Shown in pieces: positions 12,091 through 22,371 of a DNA stretch of 64,000 nt. Location: contig JAJGBQ010000002.1 of the NCBI GenBank assembly GCA_022457065.1, positions 3,472,001 through 3,536,000 of the forward strand. Direction: 5' to 3'. Each line of letters starts with the position of its first letter. Position 1 is the stretch's first letter. Origin of the DNA: Curvularia sp. ZM96. Its lineage: Eukaryota > Ascomycota > Dothideomycetes > Pleosporales > Pleosporaceae. The notes below the pieces were generated by a model. That model was not told where the DNA came from. It ran no database searches and saw only the letters and a list, made by a program, of their open reading frames with translations. The translations under genes and the position numbers were made by a program.

Positions 12091-12312
12091 GGCAACACCT
12101 ATACTAGGTGCCCTTGCCCTACACCTACCCTACCCCTCACTTCTACCCGCAAGACCCCCTTCTACCTCCCTCTGCACTAGGCTACGAGCCTCACCTCGAT
12201 TTAGATAGCCCCCTCCCCCACCTACATCAAATCGATAGAACCACGTAGATACTTGCAGGCCTAGCCTGCACGTCCTATATAGCCCACCGGCTGAGACAGG
12301 ACGCTAAACTAA

Positions 12313-12331
12313 AATAATAATAATAATAATA
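12313..12331 (+). repeat. TAA tandem repeat at LINE 3' end
   Basis: About six TAA units directly after the LINE 3' UTR. It marks the 3' boundary of the element. Confidence 0.75.
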
Positions 12332-13134
12332 GACTCTTTATAGTTCTCTGATAGAGCTAGTAATACCATAAGGGGCTATTTTGAGAGCTATAACTAGAAC
12401 ATACTCTAATGTCCGTCCCTGTATGCCGAAAAGCCCTATGTGCCGAGAATGACCAATCAGATCCCAACGCTTATAGATGAGTCCACAATCTTTGCGATTC
12501 GATGAGTCATTTTCAGCACATACTAGATAGGTCACCTCTTTCTCACTTGGCTTAGAACCTCGCGGACATTGTAGGGCCGATTAATTAGATGCAAATTAAT
12601 TAAGTAATCAAGGATACCTTTCTTAATTTAGTATGGCCACGTCATTCAGCCTATATATACCTAACAAGTTACACGAGATTCAGCTATACTTCTCTGATCT
12701 CGGTCCGGGTTAGGGCGAGTAGACTATGAGCAGTGAGTCGTGCGATTGTTTGGCGTGTAACGGCGCAGGCAAGACTACTTAGATTAGTATCGGCAGATAG
12801 TGTCACTCAGAGGTATATGGGAGTGCGTGGGACATTAAACGAGCCTTGATTCGAATAGACACCTATAGGCCTTGTACGAAAGGATATCAAAAGTCCACAG
12901 AGCTAGCTACAGGAGGTGTCTCAATAAATACCCGTCCTTAATCGGATACGACTCGGATCCGACTCAAGAACAAATGACTGCTGAAGGGGGCAGCGGATAT
13001 TTGCTCCGACCTAGCTCCAGGACGGGTCCGATACTTGGCAGTATTGTAACGTCGTTACATGGCGGAGGTTCGAGTGGAAAAGAGTTATAGGATTTAACCA
13101 AAGAATAAACAATTAATTCTACAGTAATAGAATA
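12332..13134. other. Repeat-island DNA with LTR-like blocks
   Basis: No gene is supported; the frames at 12338-12535 (minus) and 12872-13090 (plus) look incidental. From about 12640 it carries blocks related, in inverted orientation, to 5935-6125: CCGGGTTAGGGCGAG near 12710, a GATTGTTTGGCG stretch near 12755, then GTGGAAAAGAGTTATAGGA near 13075 and TAGAATAAC near 13130. A TATATATA run at 12650 could be an old LTR promoter. The rest is unassigned. Confidence 0.35.
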
Positions 13135-13325
13135 ACTAGGCTGGCAAATGGGTAGAGGTAGGGTAGGGGTAGGGTTGCCAAGACTTAGGTAGAGGTAGGG
13201 GTGAGGTTGCTAAAGATAGGTAGGGGTAGGGTCAGGTTAGCTAAGACGAAGGTAGGGGTAGGGTTAGGTGCTTAGCGTACGGGTATAGAAGTAGGGTAGA
13301 AGGTCTTACGTATAATAAATAACTA
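13135..13325 (+). repeat. Left inverted arm of an outer element, G-rich ~32 bp repeats
   Basis: It starts with ACTAGGCTGGCAAATGGGTA and continues with three or four degenerate units of about 30-32 bases built on AGGTAGGGGTAGGGTTAGG. The right arm at 19707-19972 carries the same start and the same repeat type in inverse orientation, including a matching CTTAGCGTAYRGGTATA block. Together they look like the terminal inverted repeats of a short old element later split by transposons A, B and C. The repeat resembles degenerate telomere sequence, but no true TTAGGG array is present. Confidence 0.55.
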
Positions 13326-15182
13326 ACGTGTTGGATCAGTAAGTGGGCCGGATCAGTTAGTGGGCCACCCCACCAAACTTGACCTGACGTTCTGTGCAAT
13401 TAAGCCACAACAACGCAATAAAACAAGATAAAATTAAGAGAAATTATTAATTATCTAGCTCTACACGAAGTACGAGTATGTCCTTAGATATAGCACTTCG
13501 TACACGTTAGCGGCGCGCGCGGACGTCGCTAACTGCCCTTACCCTGCCCACCCTCTACGACCACCCTTTCTACCTCTGCAGCAAGCTGCTAAGCCTGCGA
13601 GACCTAGAGTACTCCACCAGAAGCAATATATTAACGCTACTAATCCTGCTTCTGTCGCTGGCGCTAATTTTCTTCACGTAGCCTCTTATTCTCCTCTACG
13701 AGTATCGTCGCTAATTACATCGCAAGCTAAGCGCTTTTAGCAAGCTGGCGTATCGCGATACTTGTTGGACTCTCTGGCTACCGGCGTAGTCTCTCTTAGA
13801 GATAGCGTACTTGCTGCTAAAGCTCTACTACTATATGTAGTGTTTCTGTCTGTACTGCTGCCTGCGCTACTACCTGCGCTATAATATTGTTATTAATAGC
13901 TGTCTATAGTAGAGACGGCGTCCAGACGACAGTTAGCGACGATAGAACGCGATCTAGATAAAGAGGGACAAGCCCTATTGCCTAAAAGCCTACTTAGATA
14001 TTCTGCTGCGTGAATATAGTTAGCTAGATCCGTGTATAGGCTATAAGAAAGTCTATTTTATTAACATAGTAGACGCTATGGCGGGCGAGCTCCTCGACCT
14101 CGCGTCCGTACGCGCGCTTAAGAGGGGAGTAGCAGCTTATATCTAGAGGCTAGAGAAGGTGCGACGTGTGAGGCGGCATATAGAGAGTAATAATCTTGTT
14201 CTCTATATAGAACTAGTCGAACTTGGGCGTAGCGTAGCTACTATAACCGTCTAGGATAAGAAGGCGATAGACTCTAGCCGTACGAGCTACTATATACTAA
14301 TTAAAATACTTCACCTACTCTACGCTAAGCTAATTATTCGTCTAGCCGTTATCTAAGATACTAATAGTCTAGTCTAGTAGGAGGTTGCGATACTAGTTGC
14401 TCTAGTAGACTTTACTAGATAGAATCACGAAGGGTAGAAGAGACTAGCTAGACGCGCTAATACACTCGATTACTATCACCTACTCGCGATTATCTAGCTG
14501 TACTACGACTACCCTACTAACTCTATTAGCGCTAGTCACGACTTTTAACGTAGTAGCGACGCCTATCGCGAACCTAGTCTCGTCGAAGTTATAGATATTC
14601 TAGTTAAGGACGCCGTACGTCTAACGCGTCTCCTCTACTAGCTTAAACTATGCTGCGATTATAATAGGATCTTCGTAGAAGGCGCGCTAGCTATTAAATC
14701 TTCTAGTCTACTTTATCTAAAGTTTAGGCTAGCTCTAGATAAAGCGCGATACCCACTTCTTACCTATAGGTAGTAGAGATAGATCTTGGCCACGCGCGGC
14801 AAGTAACGCGTCTGCTATTCGTCGTACGTTAATAATATAGGGTAGAAAACCACGTTAGTCAAGCTCTAGAATCTACTATATAAGAGACTGCTCCTTAATA
14901 GGCGATAGCTTGTAGTTAATAGAGGCTATCTCTAATCGCGCCTAGATACTATAAAGACGTCGTTAGAGCGTCGACTTTAGCACGTCGTACGCTACTACGA
15001 GTGCGCGTATAGATTGTTTTAAATTATTACGATAAGATACTATAGCGAGACTTATTCTACCTTTATAAGAAGTCTATATAGAGCGTTATTATCGCGGCAT
15101 TATAATAGTTGTGTAGAGCGTTGCGTCAAGTTTGGTAGGGTGGCCCACTAACTAATCCGGCCCACTTACTAATCCAACACGT
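13326..15182 (-). mobile_element. DNA transposon copy A (pogo/Fot1-type), RIP-degraded
   Basis: 1857 bp, flanked by TA on both sides (13324-13325 and 15183-15184). The ends are inverted repeats of about 60 bp beginning ACGTGTTGGAT, each with two tandem copies of a GGAT(C/T)AGTAAGTGGGCC-like box and then ACCCCACCAAACTTG. The transposase lies on the minus strand and is full of TAG/TAA codons. Its C-terminal zinc-knuckle codons survive near 13465-13505, with one Gln codon turned into TAA. It aligns along its length with copy C, of identical length once C's insertion is removed, and with copy B. Confidence 0.85.
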
Positions 15183-15184
15183 TA

Positions 15185-17012
15185 ACGTGCCCCACCAGTC
15201 ACCGGCCGACACCAGTCACCGGCCACCCCCATCAGACCCAGCACGACGCTCTGCGCAATTGGTCCACAACAACGTAATAAAATAAGATAAAATTAAGAGA
15301 TACAATCTACTATCTAGCTCTACACGAAGTGCGAGTGTGTCCTTGAATATGGCACTTCGTGCACGTCGGTAGCGCGCGCTGTCGTCGCTGACTGCTCTCA
15401 CCCTGCTCAACCTCCGTGACCACCCTTTCTACCTCTGCAGTAAGCTGCTGAGCCTGCTGAGCCTAGAGCACTCCACCAGAAGCAATATATTGACGCCGCC
15501 GGTCTTGCTTTTGTTATTGACGCTGGTTAGCTGCACGTAGCTTCCTATTCTCTTCAGCAAGTATAGTTGCTGACTACATCGCTATTTGACAGCCTTTAAT
15601 AACCTAGCGTAAAAGCTAGCTTGTTAGGCTTTGTGACTGCCGATGGAGTCGCTCCTGAAGAAGCTTCGCCTGCTGCTGAAGCTGAGCTACTGTATGCGGT
15701 GTTTCTGCCTGTATTGTGGCGTTGTCTATAGTTGTCTGTGGTAGAGATGGTGTCCTAACGACAGTAAGCGACGATAGGACACGAGCTGGACAAGAAGGAG
15801 AAGCCCAGTCGCCCGAAAGCTAGCTTGGATATTCTGCTGCGTGAAGACTGTCGGCCGGATCCGTGTATAGACTGCGAGGAAGTCTATCTTATCGACATGG
15901 TGGACGCCTTGACGGGCGAGCTCCTCAACCTCACGTCCGTACGCGCGCTTAAGAGGAGAGAAGCAGCTTACGTCTAGAGGCTGGAGGAGGTGCGACGTAT
16001 GAGGCGGCATACAGAGAGTGATAATCTTGTTCTCAGCGCAGTACTGATCGAACTCTGGCGTGGCGTGGCTACTATGGCCGTCTAGGATAAGAAGTCGATA
16101 GACTCCGGCTATACGAGCGGCTGTATACTGGTTGAAGTGCTTCGCCCACTCTACGCCAAGCTGATTAGTCGTCCAGCCGTTGTCTAAGACGCCGATAGTC
16201 TAGTCTTATGGGAGGTCGCGGTACTAGCTACTTTAGTGGACCTTACCAGAGAGGATCACGAACGGTGGTAGGCACTAGCCTAAGGCGCAGATACACTCGA
16301 TCGCTGTCACCCACTCGCGATTGCCTGGCTGGACGACGACTGCTCTGCCGACTCTATCAGCGCTAGTGACTACTTTTGACGTCCTAGCGACGCCCATCGC
16401 GAATCTAGTCTCGTCAAAGTTGTAGATATCCTAATCTAGAACGCCGTACGTCTAACGCGTCTCCTCTACTAGCTTGAACCAGGCTATAATTACGGCAGGA
16501 TCCTCGCAGTGGGCGCGCTGACTACTAAAGCTTCTACTCCACTTTGTCTAAAGCTCTAGCTAACCTTAGATAAAGCGCGACACCTAGTTCTTGCCGACAG
16601 ATTGTGGAGGTGGATCTTGACCACGCGCAGCGAGTAGAGCGTCTGCCATTCGTCGTACGTCAATAACATGTGGCGGAAAACCGCGTCGATCAAGGTCTAG
16701 GATCCATTGCACAAGAGATTGCTCCTCAGTAGGTAATAGCTTCCGCTTCTGGGCGTTCGCAGCTGCCTTAGGTAGACTACCTTGCAGACGGCGTCGAAGC
16801 GTTGTACGAGGGATAGTATATAACCTAGCAGCACGAGTAGGTGTGGAAATAACGTTTTTCTGAATTGAATCTATGGCAAGATTAAGTCTGCCTTCACGAG
16901 CAGTCTTTATAGAGCGTTGCTGTCGCGGCATTGTGGTGGTTGTGTAGAGCGTCGGGTCAGGTTGGGTGGGGTGGCCGGTGACTGGTGTCGGCCGGTGACT
17001 GGTGGGGCACGT
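15185..17012 (-). mobile_element. DNA transposon copy B (pogo/Fot1-type), less mutated
   Basis: 1828 bp, TA at both sides. Its inverted ends begin ACGTGCCCCACC and hold two copies of a CACCAGTCACCGGCC box, unlike those of A and C, followed by ACCCCACCC. The interior is clearly homologous to A and C but keeps far more CA/TG dinucleotides, so it is younger or escaped most RIP. It abuts A on the left and C on the right with only TA between them. Confidence 0.85.
15310..16931 (-). pseudogene. Pogo/Fot1-like transposase of copy B, broken
   Basis: Starts at ATG 16931 and would end at TAG 15312-15310, about 540 codons, the usual size for Fot1/pogo transposases. The N-terminal 115 residues are open and contain a psq-type helix-turn-helix (around the RAARLYTIPRTTLRRRLQG stretch) followed by a CENP-B-type DNA-binding region. 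The frame then hits TAG where Trp is expected (after GKN). Near 16010-15850 the last part of a DDE domain is legible (PPHTSHLLQPLDV). The C-terminus encodes a CCHC zinc knuckle (C-x2-C-x4-H-x4-C, about 15366-15325). Several stops and probable frameshifts make it non-autonomous. Confidence 0.75.
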
Positions 17013-17014
17013 TA

Positions 17015-19706
17015 ACGTGTTTTATCAGTAAGCGGCCCACATTAGTAAGTGGCCCACCCCACTAAACTTAACCTAACGTTCTATGCAATTAAGCTATAAT
17101 AACGCAATAAAATAAGACAAAATTAAGAGAAATTATTAATTATCTAGCTCTACACGAAGTGCGGGTATGTCCTTGGATATGGCACTTCGTACACGTTGGC
17201 GGCGCGCGCGGACGTCGCTGACTGCCCTCACCCTGCCCACCCTCTACGACCACCCTTTCTGCCTCTGCAGCAAGCTGCTAAGCCTGCGAGACCTAGAGTA
17301 CTCCACCAGAAGCAATATATTGACGCCGCTGATCCTGCTTCTATCTCTAGCGCTAATTTTCTTCACGTAGCCTCTTATTTTCCTCTGCGAGTATCGTCGC
17401 TAATTGCATCGCAAGCTACTGTAAGCGGTCAGTGCGTGCAACAGGTCACCCAATGCAACACACGGCAGCCCACCAAAACGAGGCTGCAGAACGCCACACA
17501 AAAGCTATTATCGCGAGATTTTTTAGTAGATTAATCTAGATAGTCTGAATAATATTTCTATCTACTCAGATTTCTTTTGTAGTCTGTTGTGGTAGCTGCG
17601 CATAGTAGTTTTGTAGCACCCGGTTGTGAGATACAGCACCACTTTGACTGCCCGCATCACCACCACCACGCAATCTTTTTAACTTTTGACTTAATAGAGC
17701 TATTCTCATAGTAGCAATCTATATATTTTGAGGTTTTCTTAGAATCGCAGCAGTCGTGCGTTGCGAAATTCAAGTTTGAGTAGAAAAAGCGGTAGATAGA
17801 GCAGTTTTGTCGCAAGAAATCTAAAAAGTTAGCGGAGTCAAGAGGGGTAATTTGCTTCTTTGCAAAGATCTCGCCATCGCGCCGCTGCAACACTAAAAAA
17901 ATCTCAAGATAGATAGAATACGTCTAGGAGAAAAGCTTTATCTAGTCAGAAGTTAAAAAAATTGCGTGGTGGTGGTGATGCAGGCAGTCAAAGTGGTGCT
18001 GAATCTGCACTGCTGCCCTGCGCAGCCACCCACCAAAACTACCACAAAACCACCATGCGCAACTACCACAACAAGCCTTTAAAGAGATCTAAGTAGATAG
18101 AACTATTATTCAGACTATATAGACTAATTCACTAAAAAATCTCGCGATAATAGCTTTTGTGTGGTGCTCTACAGCTTTATTTTTTGGTGGGCGCGCATTC
18201 TAAGCGGGGTGTTGCATTGGGTGACCTGTTGCATGCACTGACCACCTACAGTAAGCGCTTTTAGCAAGCTAGCGTATCGCGATACTTGTTAGACTCTCTA
18301 GCTGCCGGCGCAGTCTCTCTTAGAGATAGCGTACTTGCTGCTAAAGCTCCGCTACTGTATGTGGTGTTTCTGTCTATACTGCTGCCTACGCTACTGCCTA
18401 CGCTGTAATATTATTGTCAATAGCTATCTATAGTAGAGACGGCGTCTAGACGATAGTTAGCGACGATAGAACGCGATCTAGATAAAGAGGGACAAGCCCT
18501 ATTACCTAAAAGCCTACTTAGATATTCTGCTGCGTGAATATAGTTAGCTAGATCCGTGTATAGGCTATAAGAAAGTCTATTTTGTTAACATAGTAGACGC
18601 CATAGCGGGCGAGCTTCTCGACCTCGCGTCCGTACGCGCGCTTTAGTAGAGAGTAGCAGCTTACGTCTAGAGGCTAGAGGAGGTGTGACGTGTAAGACGG
18701 CATATAGAGAGTAATAATCTTATTCTCTATATAGAACTAGTCGAACTCGGGCGTGGCGTGGCTGCTATAGCTATCTAGGATAAGAAGGTGATAGACTCTA
18801 GCCGTACGAGCTACTATATACTAGTTAAAATGCTTTATCTACTCTACGCTAAGCTAATTATTCGTCTAGCCGTTATCTAAGATGCCAATAGTCTAGTCTA
18901 GTAGGAGGTTACGATACTAGTTACTCTAGTAGACCTTACTAGATAGAATTACGAAGGGTAGAAGAGACTAGCTAGACGCGCTAATACACTCAATTACTAT
19001 TACCTACTCATAATTACCTAGCTATACTACGACTACCCTACTAACTCTATTAGCGCTAGTCACGACTTTTAACGTTATAGCGACGCCTATCGCGAATCTA
19101 GTCTCGTTAAAGTTATAGATATCCTAGTTAAGGACGCCGTACGTCTATCGCGTCTTCTCTACTAGCTTAAACCACGCTACGATTATAGTAGGATCTTTGT
19201 AGGAGGCGCGCTAACTATTAAATCTCCTAGTCTACTTTGTCTAAAGTTCAGACTAGCTCTAGATAAAGCGCGATACCCATTTCTTACCTACAGGTAGTAG
19301 AGGTAGATCTTGGCCACGCGCGGCGAGTAACGCGTCTACTATTCGTCGTATATTAATAATATAGAGTAGAAAACTACGTTAGTTAAGCTCTAGAATCTAC
19401 TATATAAGAGACTACTCCTTAATAGGCGATAGCTTGCGGTTAACAGAGGCTATCTCTAATCGCGGCTAGATACTATAAAGACGTCGTTAGAGCGTCGACT
19501 TTAGCACGTCGTACGCTACTACGAGTGCGCGCACAGATTATTTTAGATTATTACGATAAGATACTATAGCAAGACTTATTCTACCTTTATAAGAAGTCTA
19601 TATAGGGCGTTATTGTCGCGGCATTATAGTAGTTGTGTAGAGCGTTGCGTCAAGTTTGGTGGGGTGGCCCACTAACTGATCCGGCCCACTTACTAATCCA
19701 ACACGT
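17015..19706 (-). mobile_element. DNA transposon copy C (pogo/Fot1-type), RIP-degraded and interrupted
   Basis: TA flanks at 17013-17014 and 19707-19708. The ends match copy A (ACGTGTTTTATCAGTAAG at left; CCAACACGT at right). The span is 2692 bp, but it contains an 833 bp foldback element at 17419-18251 plus its duplicated TA. Removing these leaves 1857 bp, exactly the length of copy A. The transposase, on the minus strand, carries many RIP-type stops. Confidence 0.85.
17419..18251. mobile_element. Foldback/MITE-like element inserted in transposon C
   Basis: Copy A reads GCAAGCTAAGCGC at the site where C reads GCAAGCTA, then 833 bp, then TAAGCGC, so the insertion and its TA target duplication are read directly. 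The outer 43 bp form an inverted repeat (CTGTAAGCGGTCAGTGCGTG at left against CTGTAGGTGGTCAGTGCATG at right; about four mismatches). Imperfect inverted similarity continues to about 290 bp per arm, leaving a ~260 bp centre. It has no transposase and only a 78-codon frame. It keeps intact CACCACCACC runs, so it is less RIP-mutated than its host. Confidence 0.85.
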
Positions 19707-19972
19707 TATAATAAATAATCTTACGTAACGTCTATATATCTATAGTAGATAGGCTTAGAGGTCACGTAAAACGTATTATATATCTATAACTTTATAACTT
19801 TAGAGAGGACCTAGAGGTACCCTCTATCCTACCCTATACCTATACGCTAAGTAACCTAACCCTACCTCTACCTTACTACTAAGTAACCTAACCCTACCTC
19901 TACCTTACTGCTAAGTAACCTAACTCTACCCCTACCCGCGACGGGTACCATATACCCATTTACCACCCTAGT
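19707..19972 (-). repeat. Right inverted arm of the outer element, C-rich ~32 bp repeats
   Basis: On the minus strand it reads from ACTAGGGTGGTAAATGGGTA into at least three near-regular 32 bp units, AGGTAGAGGTAGGGTTAGGT plus a TACTTAGTAGTA-like tail (19845-19935). It mirrors 13135-13325. An AT-rich segment at 19709-19790 beside copy C may be the original centre of the element. Confidence 0.55.
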
Positions 19973-20256
19973 CCTAATGCTGGTGTAAATGATGTTGCAG
20001 CTGTGGGCAGGGGTGAAACCGCAATCGCTAGCGACTGTAACTAGTGAGAGTATGATGGGCGATTACAACAGAGCGGACTATCGAAGAGGGAGAACGGAGA
20101 CGCTGTTGTATAAATGAGTTTGCGATCTGGACGCGTGAGAGAGATGACCATCTCGACCCCAGAACGCGACCGCGACCGCGAAGCGACATCCCTGCCAACC
20201 GAGCTACCAGCACCACTGAAGAGGCGCGCAAGAAACACTATCGAGCAAAACGAACA
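19973..20256. other. Junction of repeat island and gene region
   Basis: Ordinary-composition DNA forming the 3' flank of the rhodopsin-domain gene. Overlapping short frames on both strands have no supporting features. Confidence 0.5.
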
Positions 20257-21646
20257 CTACCGCAGGCGACCACTACAGCCTCTTTCTAGATCAGGATATC
20301 CTGAGTTCTCAATTACTGAGATAGTTTCCGTTATACTGTCATGCTGACCACGTTGTAGTTGATCTGGAGTTACCCGATAACTTGGGCCCTCTAGAGCATG
20401 GTTCTCGCTACCAGGTCCTTGTTTCATAGCTCCGCTAGCGATAGATGCTTCTACAGATGCAGAGTTTAGAATTTGACCATGGTGCCTTGCTTTAGTGAAG
20501 TGTTGGCGGGCGCGCTGTGCAGATGCGAAGATGTAATTTCCATTCCTTCCATTTGCCATATCAGGTTTCTGAATTGCCCAGGATGATCTGTGGAACACTG
20601 ATGATTCAGCAGAGGATGCAAGGAGCAGGACGGGGGAAACCTACGAGGTTGCAAACAAGCACTGTTAACAGCAACAATGGCGACGCAGAATTCTCTCACA
20701 CCCCAGCGCGCGATATTGAGAACAAATATGTTTGGCACGACAGTGAGTGATACACGGATAATACTTTCCAAACTCATTGTAAGTCTTGTGGTACCATGGG
20801 GATACAAGAGAAATCACGTACCATGCCGCTAAAACAAACATTCCAGAAGCTAGAAGGACAAAAACAGCAAATCGACTAGATATGTGAGAGTGTGTTCGCT
20901 TTCAAAGAATATCAAAGCCACATACACGCGTAAAGGCTTGTTCAACGTCCAAAGAATTGGAACTGGTATACTGAGCAACTAAACTCTGTTAGTAGAGTTA
21001 CTGACTTATGTTTAGCAAGATACCTACAAAGACATCTGTCGTAGCATTGAGACAGCTTGCAAGAATGAGTATTTTTGGTGACGCGGTGCATATGAGCGAC
21101 GGAGGTGGAACTAGCTGCCACCTTTGGTGGTATGGCAGGCATCTCAGGCTGAAAGCGAGTGTGGTAGCAGTGAATCCTGAGAGGCATAGGAATGTAGTAA
21201 ACCGTAACATGTAGATTTGCCAGAGCTCAAAGAAAATCCGTCGGTACAGCATTATGACTATGCCTTTGAGACTGAAGATCAAAGCAATGCTGATTATTGG
21301 TCAATGCCTTTACGATAGTACCATTTCATCATACTTACTATGCATACCAGGAGCCTAGAAAAAGCTTGCTCCCATACTCTACTTCTGCAAACTTGGCATC
21401 ATCGAACATAGCTATCTCAGCTGCAGAGAAGTCGGAATTTGTTCCAGTGTGATAGATTATTTCTATTATGGCGCACGTGTAAGTCCAGGCGATTAGGCCA
21501 ACGAACGCGAAGCCGTCATCGAGTCGCAGCCCTACTACACCAACAGTACGGAGGCGTAGCGCGAACCTGAGAAGAAGCCATAGTGCACCAATTGAGTAAA
21601 GACCCCAAACCTCTGGTAGGAACTCGTCATCGCGCGCGGGCGCCAT
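20257..21646 (-). CDS. Fungal rhodopsin-domain integral membrane protein (PTH11-related type), 378 residues
   Basis: Six exons rebuilt by hand: 21646-21339, 21289-21028, 20978-20926, 20875-20822, 20763-20645 and 20597-20257, with introns of 47-58 bases. The sum is 379 codons. The protein starts extracellularly (MAPARDDEFLPEVWGLYSIG) and has about seven membrane segments. It shows the family landmarks: an RLDDGFAFVG segment after the first loop, a Cys before the fifth segment, CLNATTDVFLLSIPVPILW across intron 2, LAACIIRVSL across intron 4, and WGVREFCVAIVAVN followed by LQPLF across intron 5. A ~110-residue Ser/Gln-rich cytoplasmic tail follows. These landmarks straddle introns, which validates the splicing. 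Members are putative receptors or sensors; the ligand is unknown. It starts only 0.3 kb from the repeat block yet has no RIP stops. Confidence 0.85.
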
Positions 21647-22371
21647 GACGGCAAGCTTTCGTCGTGGTATGTCAAAGTTGAGGATTATCGCAGATGCAAA
21701 TGGCAGTCCCTGTGGGTCTTGCCATCAATGCTTAAAACACTGCCGGGATTCGGATCCATATTTAAAGGAGCCAGAGTTCTCGATTCGTCCGCCTGCCCGT
21801 ACTAGGACGGGTAGATCTGATCTTCGGGACCCTTCTAAACTCTATGCTTGAGCATGAACGTATCTAGAATGCTTCCAATTTGTCCCTCGCGAACACGCAA
21901 TCCGCTTATCTATCACTCTTCGGAGAATACCCCTGAATTGTACCTAAACTGACCTTCTTAAATCCATAGGGTACTGCACGTTGCGTGCAACTGTCTCAAG
22001 CCTGGACAACTTGAGCACGGACCAGAATTTCCGGAGTCAGCTCCGATGACTTTATCTGGCTGCGGTTATGAGCTAGAAACACAAAACATGGGTGCCTGGC
22101 ACGCGTCTCCGCTCGACTGGAAGTCGGTCGCTTCCAGATAAAATAAGCATTTCAAAACCCCTCATTATTACTAGCTCAAGTAACTTAGCCGGAAGGATAT
22201 CTATCATGTCCTAACCATTACGTATTGGATAGTGTGCCTTCATCGCAGCCTGTACCGGTCTGGCCCATCTATATCTATCCTCTAACCAGAGCCATTACTA
22301 CGTACGGTCTTTACACATACGTGCAACTTCAGTTCTACTTGATTGTTAGTGATTTTCCACAATATGGTGTA
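21647..22371. other. Intergenic, upstream of rhodopsin-domain gene
   Basis: Carries the promoter of the minus-strand membrane protein gene and the 3' flank of the esterase gene. Plus-strand frames from 22225 are antisense shadows of the esterase. No motif stands out. Confidence 0.5.

Larger units (their letters stand above)
6700..12331 (+). mobile_element. RIP-degraded non-LTR retrotransposon (LINE, Tad1/I-like)
   Basis: About 5.6 kb. It has two consecutive frames, gag-like then endonuclease/reverse transcriptase/RNase H, and ends in a run of TAA repeats at 12313-12331, a common LINE 3' end. There are no long terminal repeats. Both frames are broken by many TAG and TAA codons. They fall where Trp (TGG to TAG) or Gln (CAG to TAG, CAA to TAA) is expected, which is the outcome of C-to-T changes at CpA on either strand. 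This copy cannot encode working proteins. The 5' boundary is approximate and I could not identify a target-site duplication. Confidence 0.85.

Noticed and set aside
13141..13275. True interstitial telomere
   Set aside because: The G-rich repeats look telomere-like, but units are about 32 bp, degenerate, and mirrored at 19707-19972 as element ends; no run of TTAGGG exists.
17657..17893. Protein gene inside the foldback element
   Set aside because: The 78-codon frame lies in the central loop, has no family features, and the element's structure explains the locus as non-autonomous.
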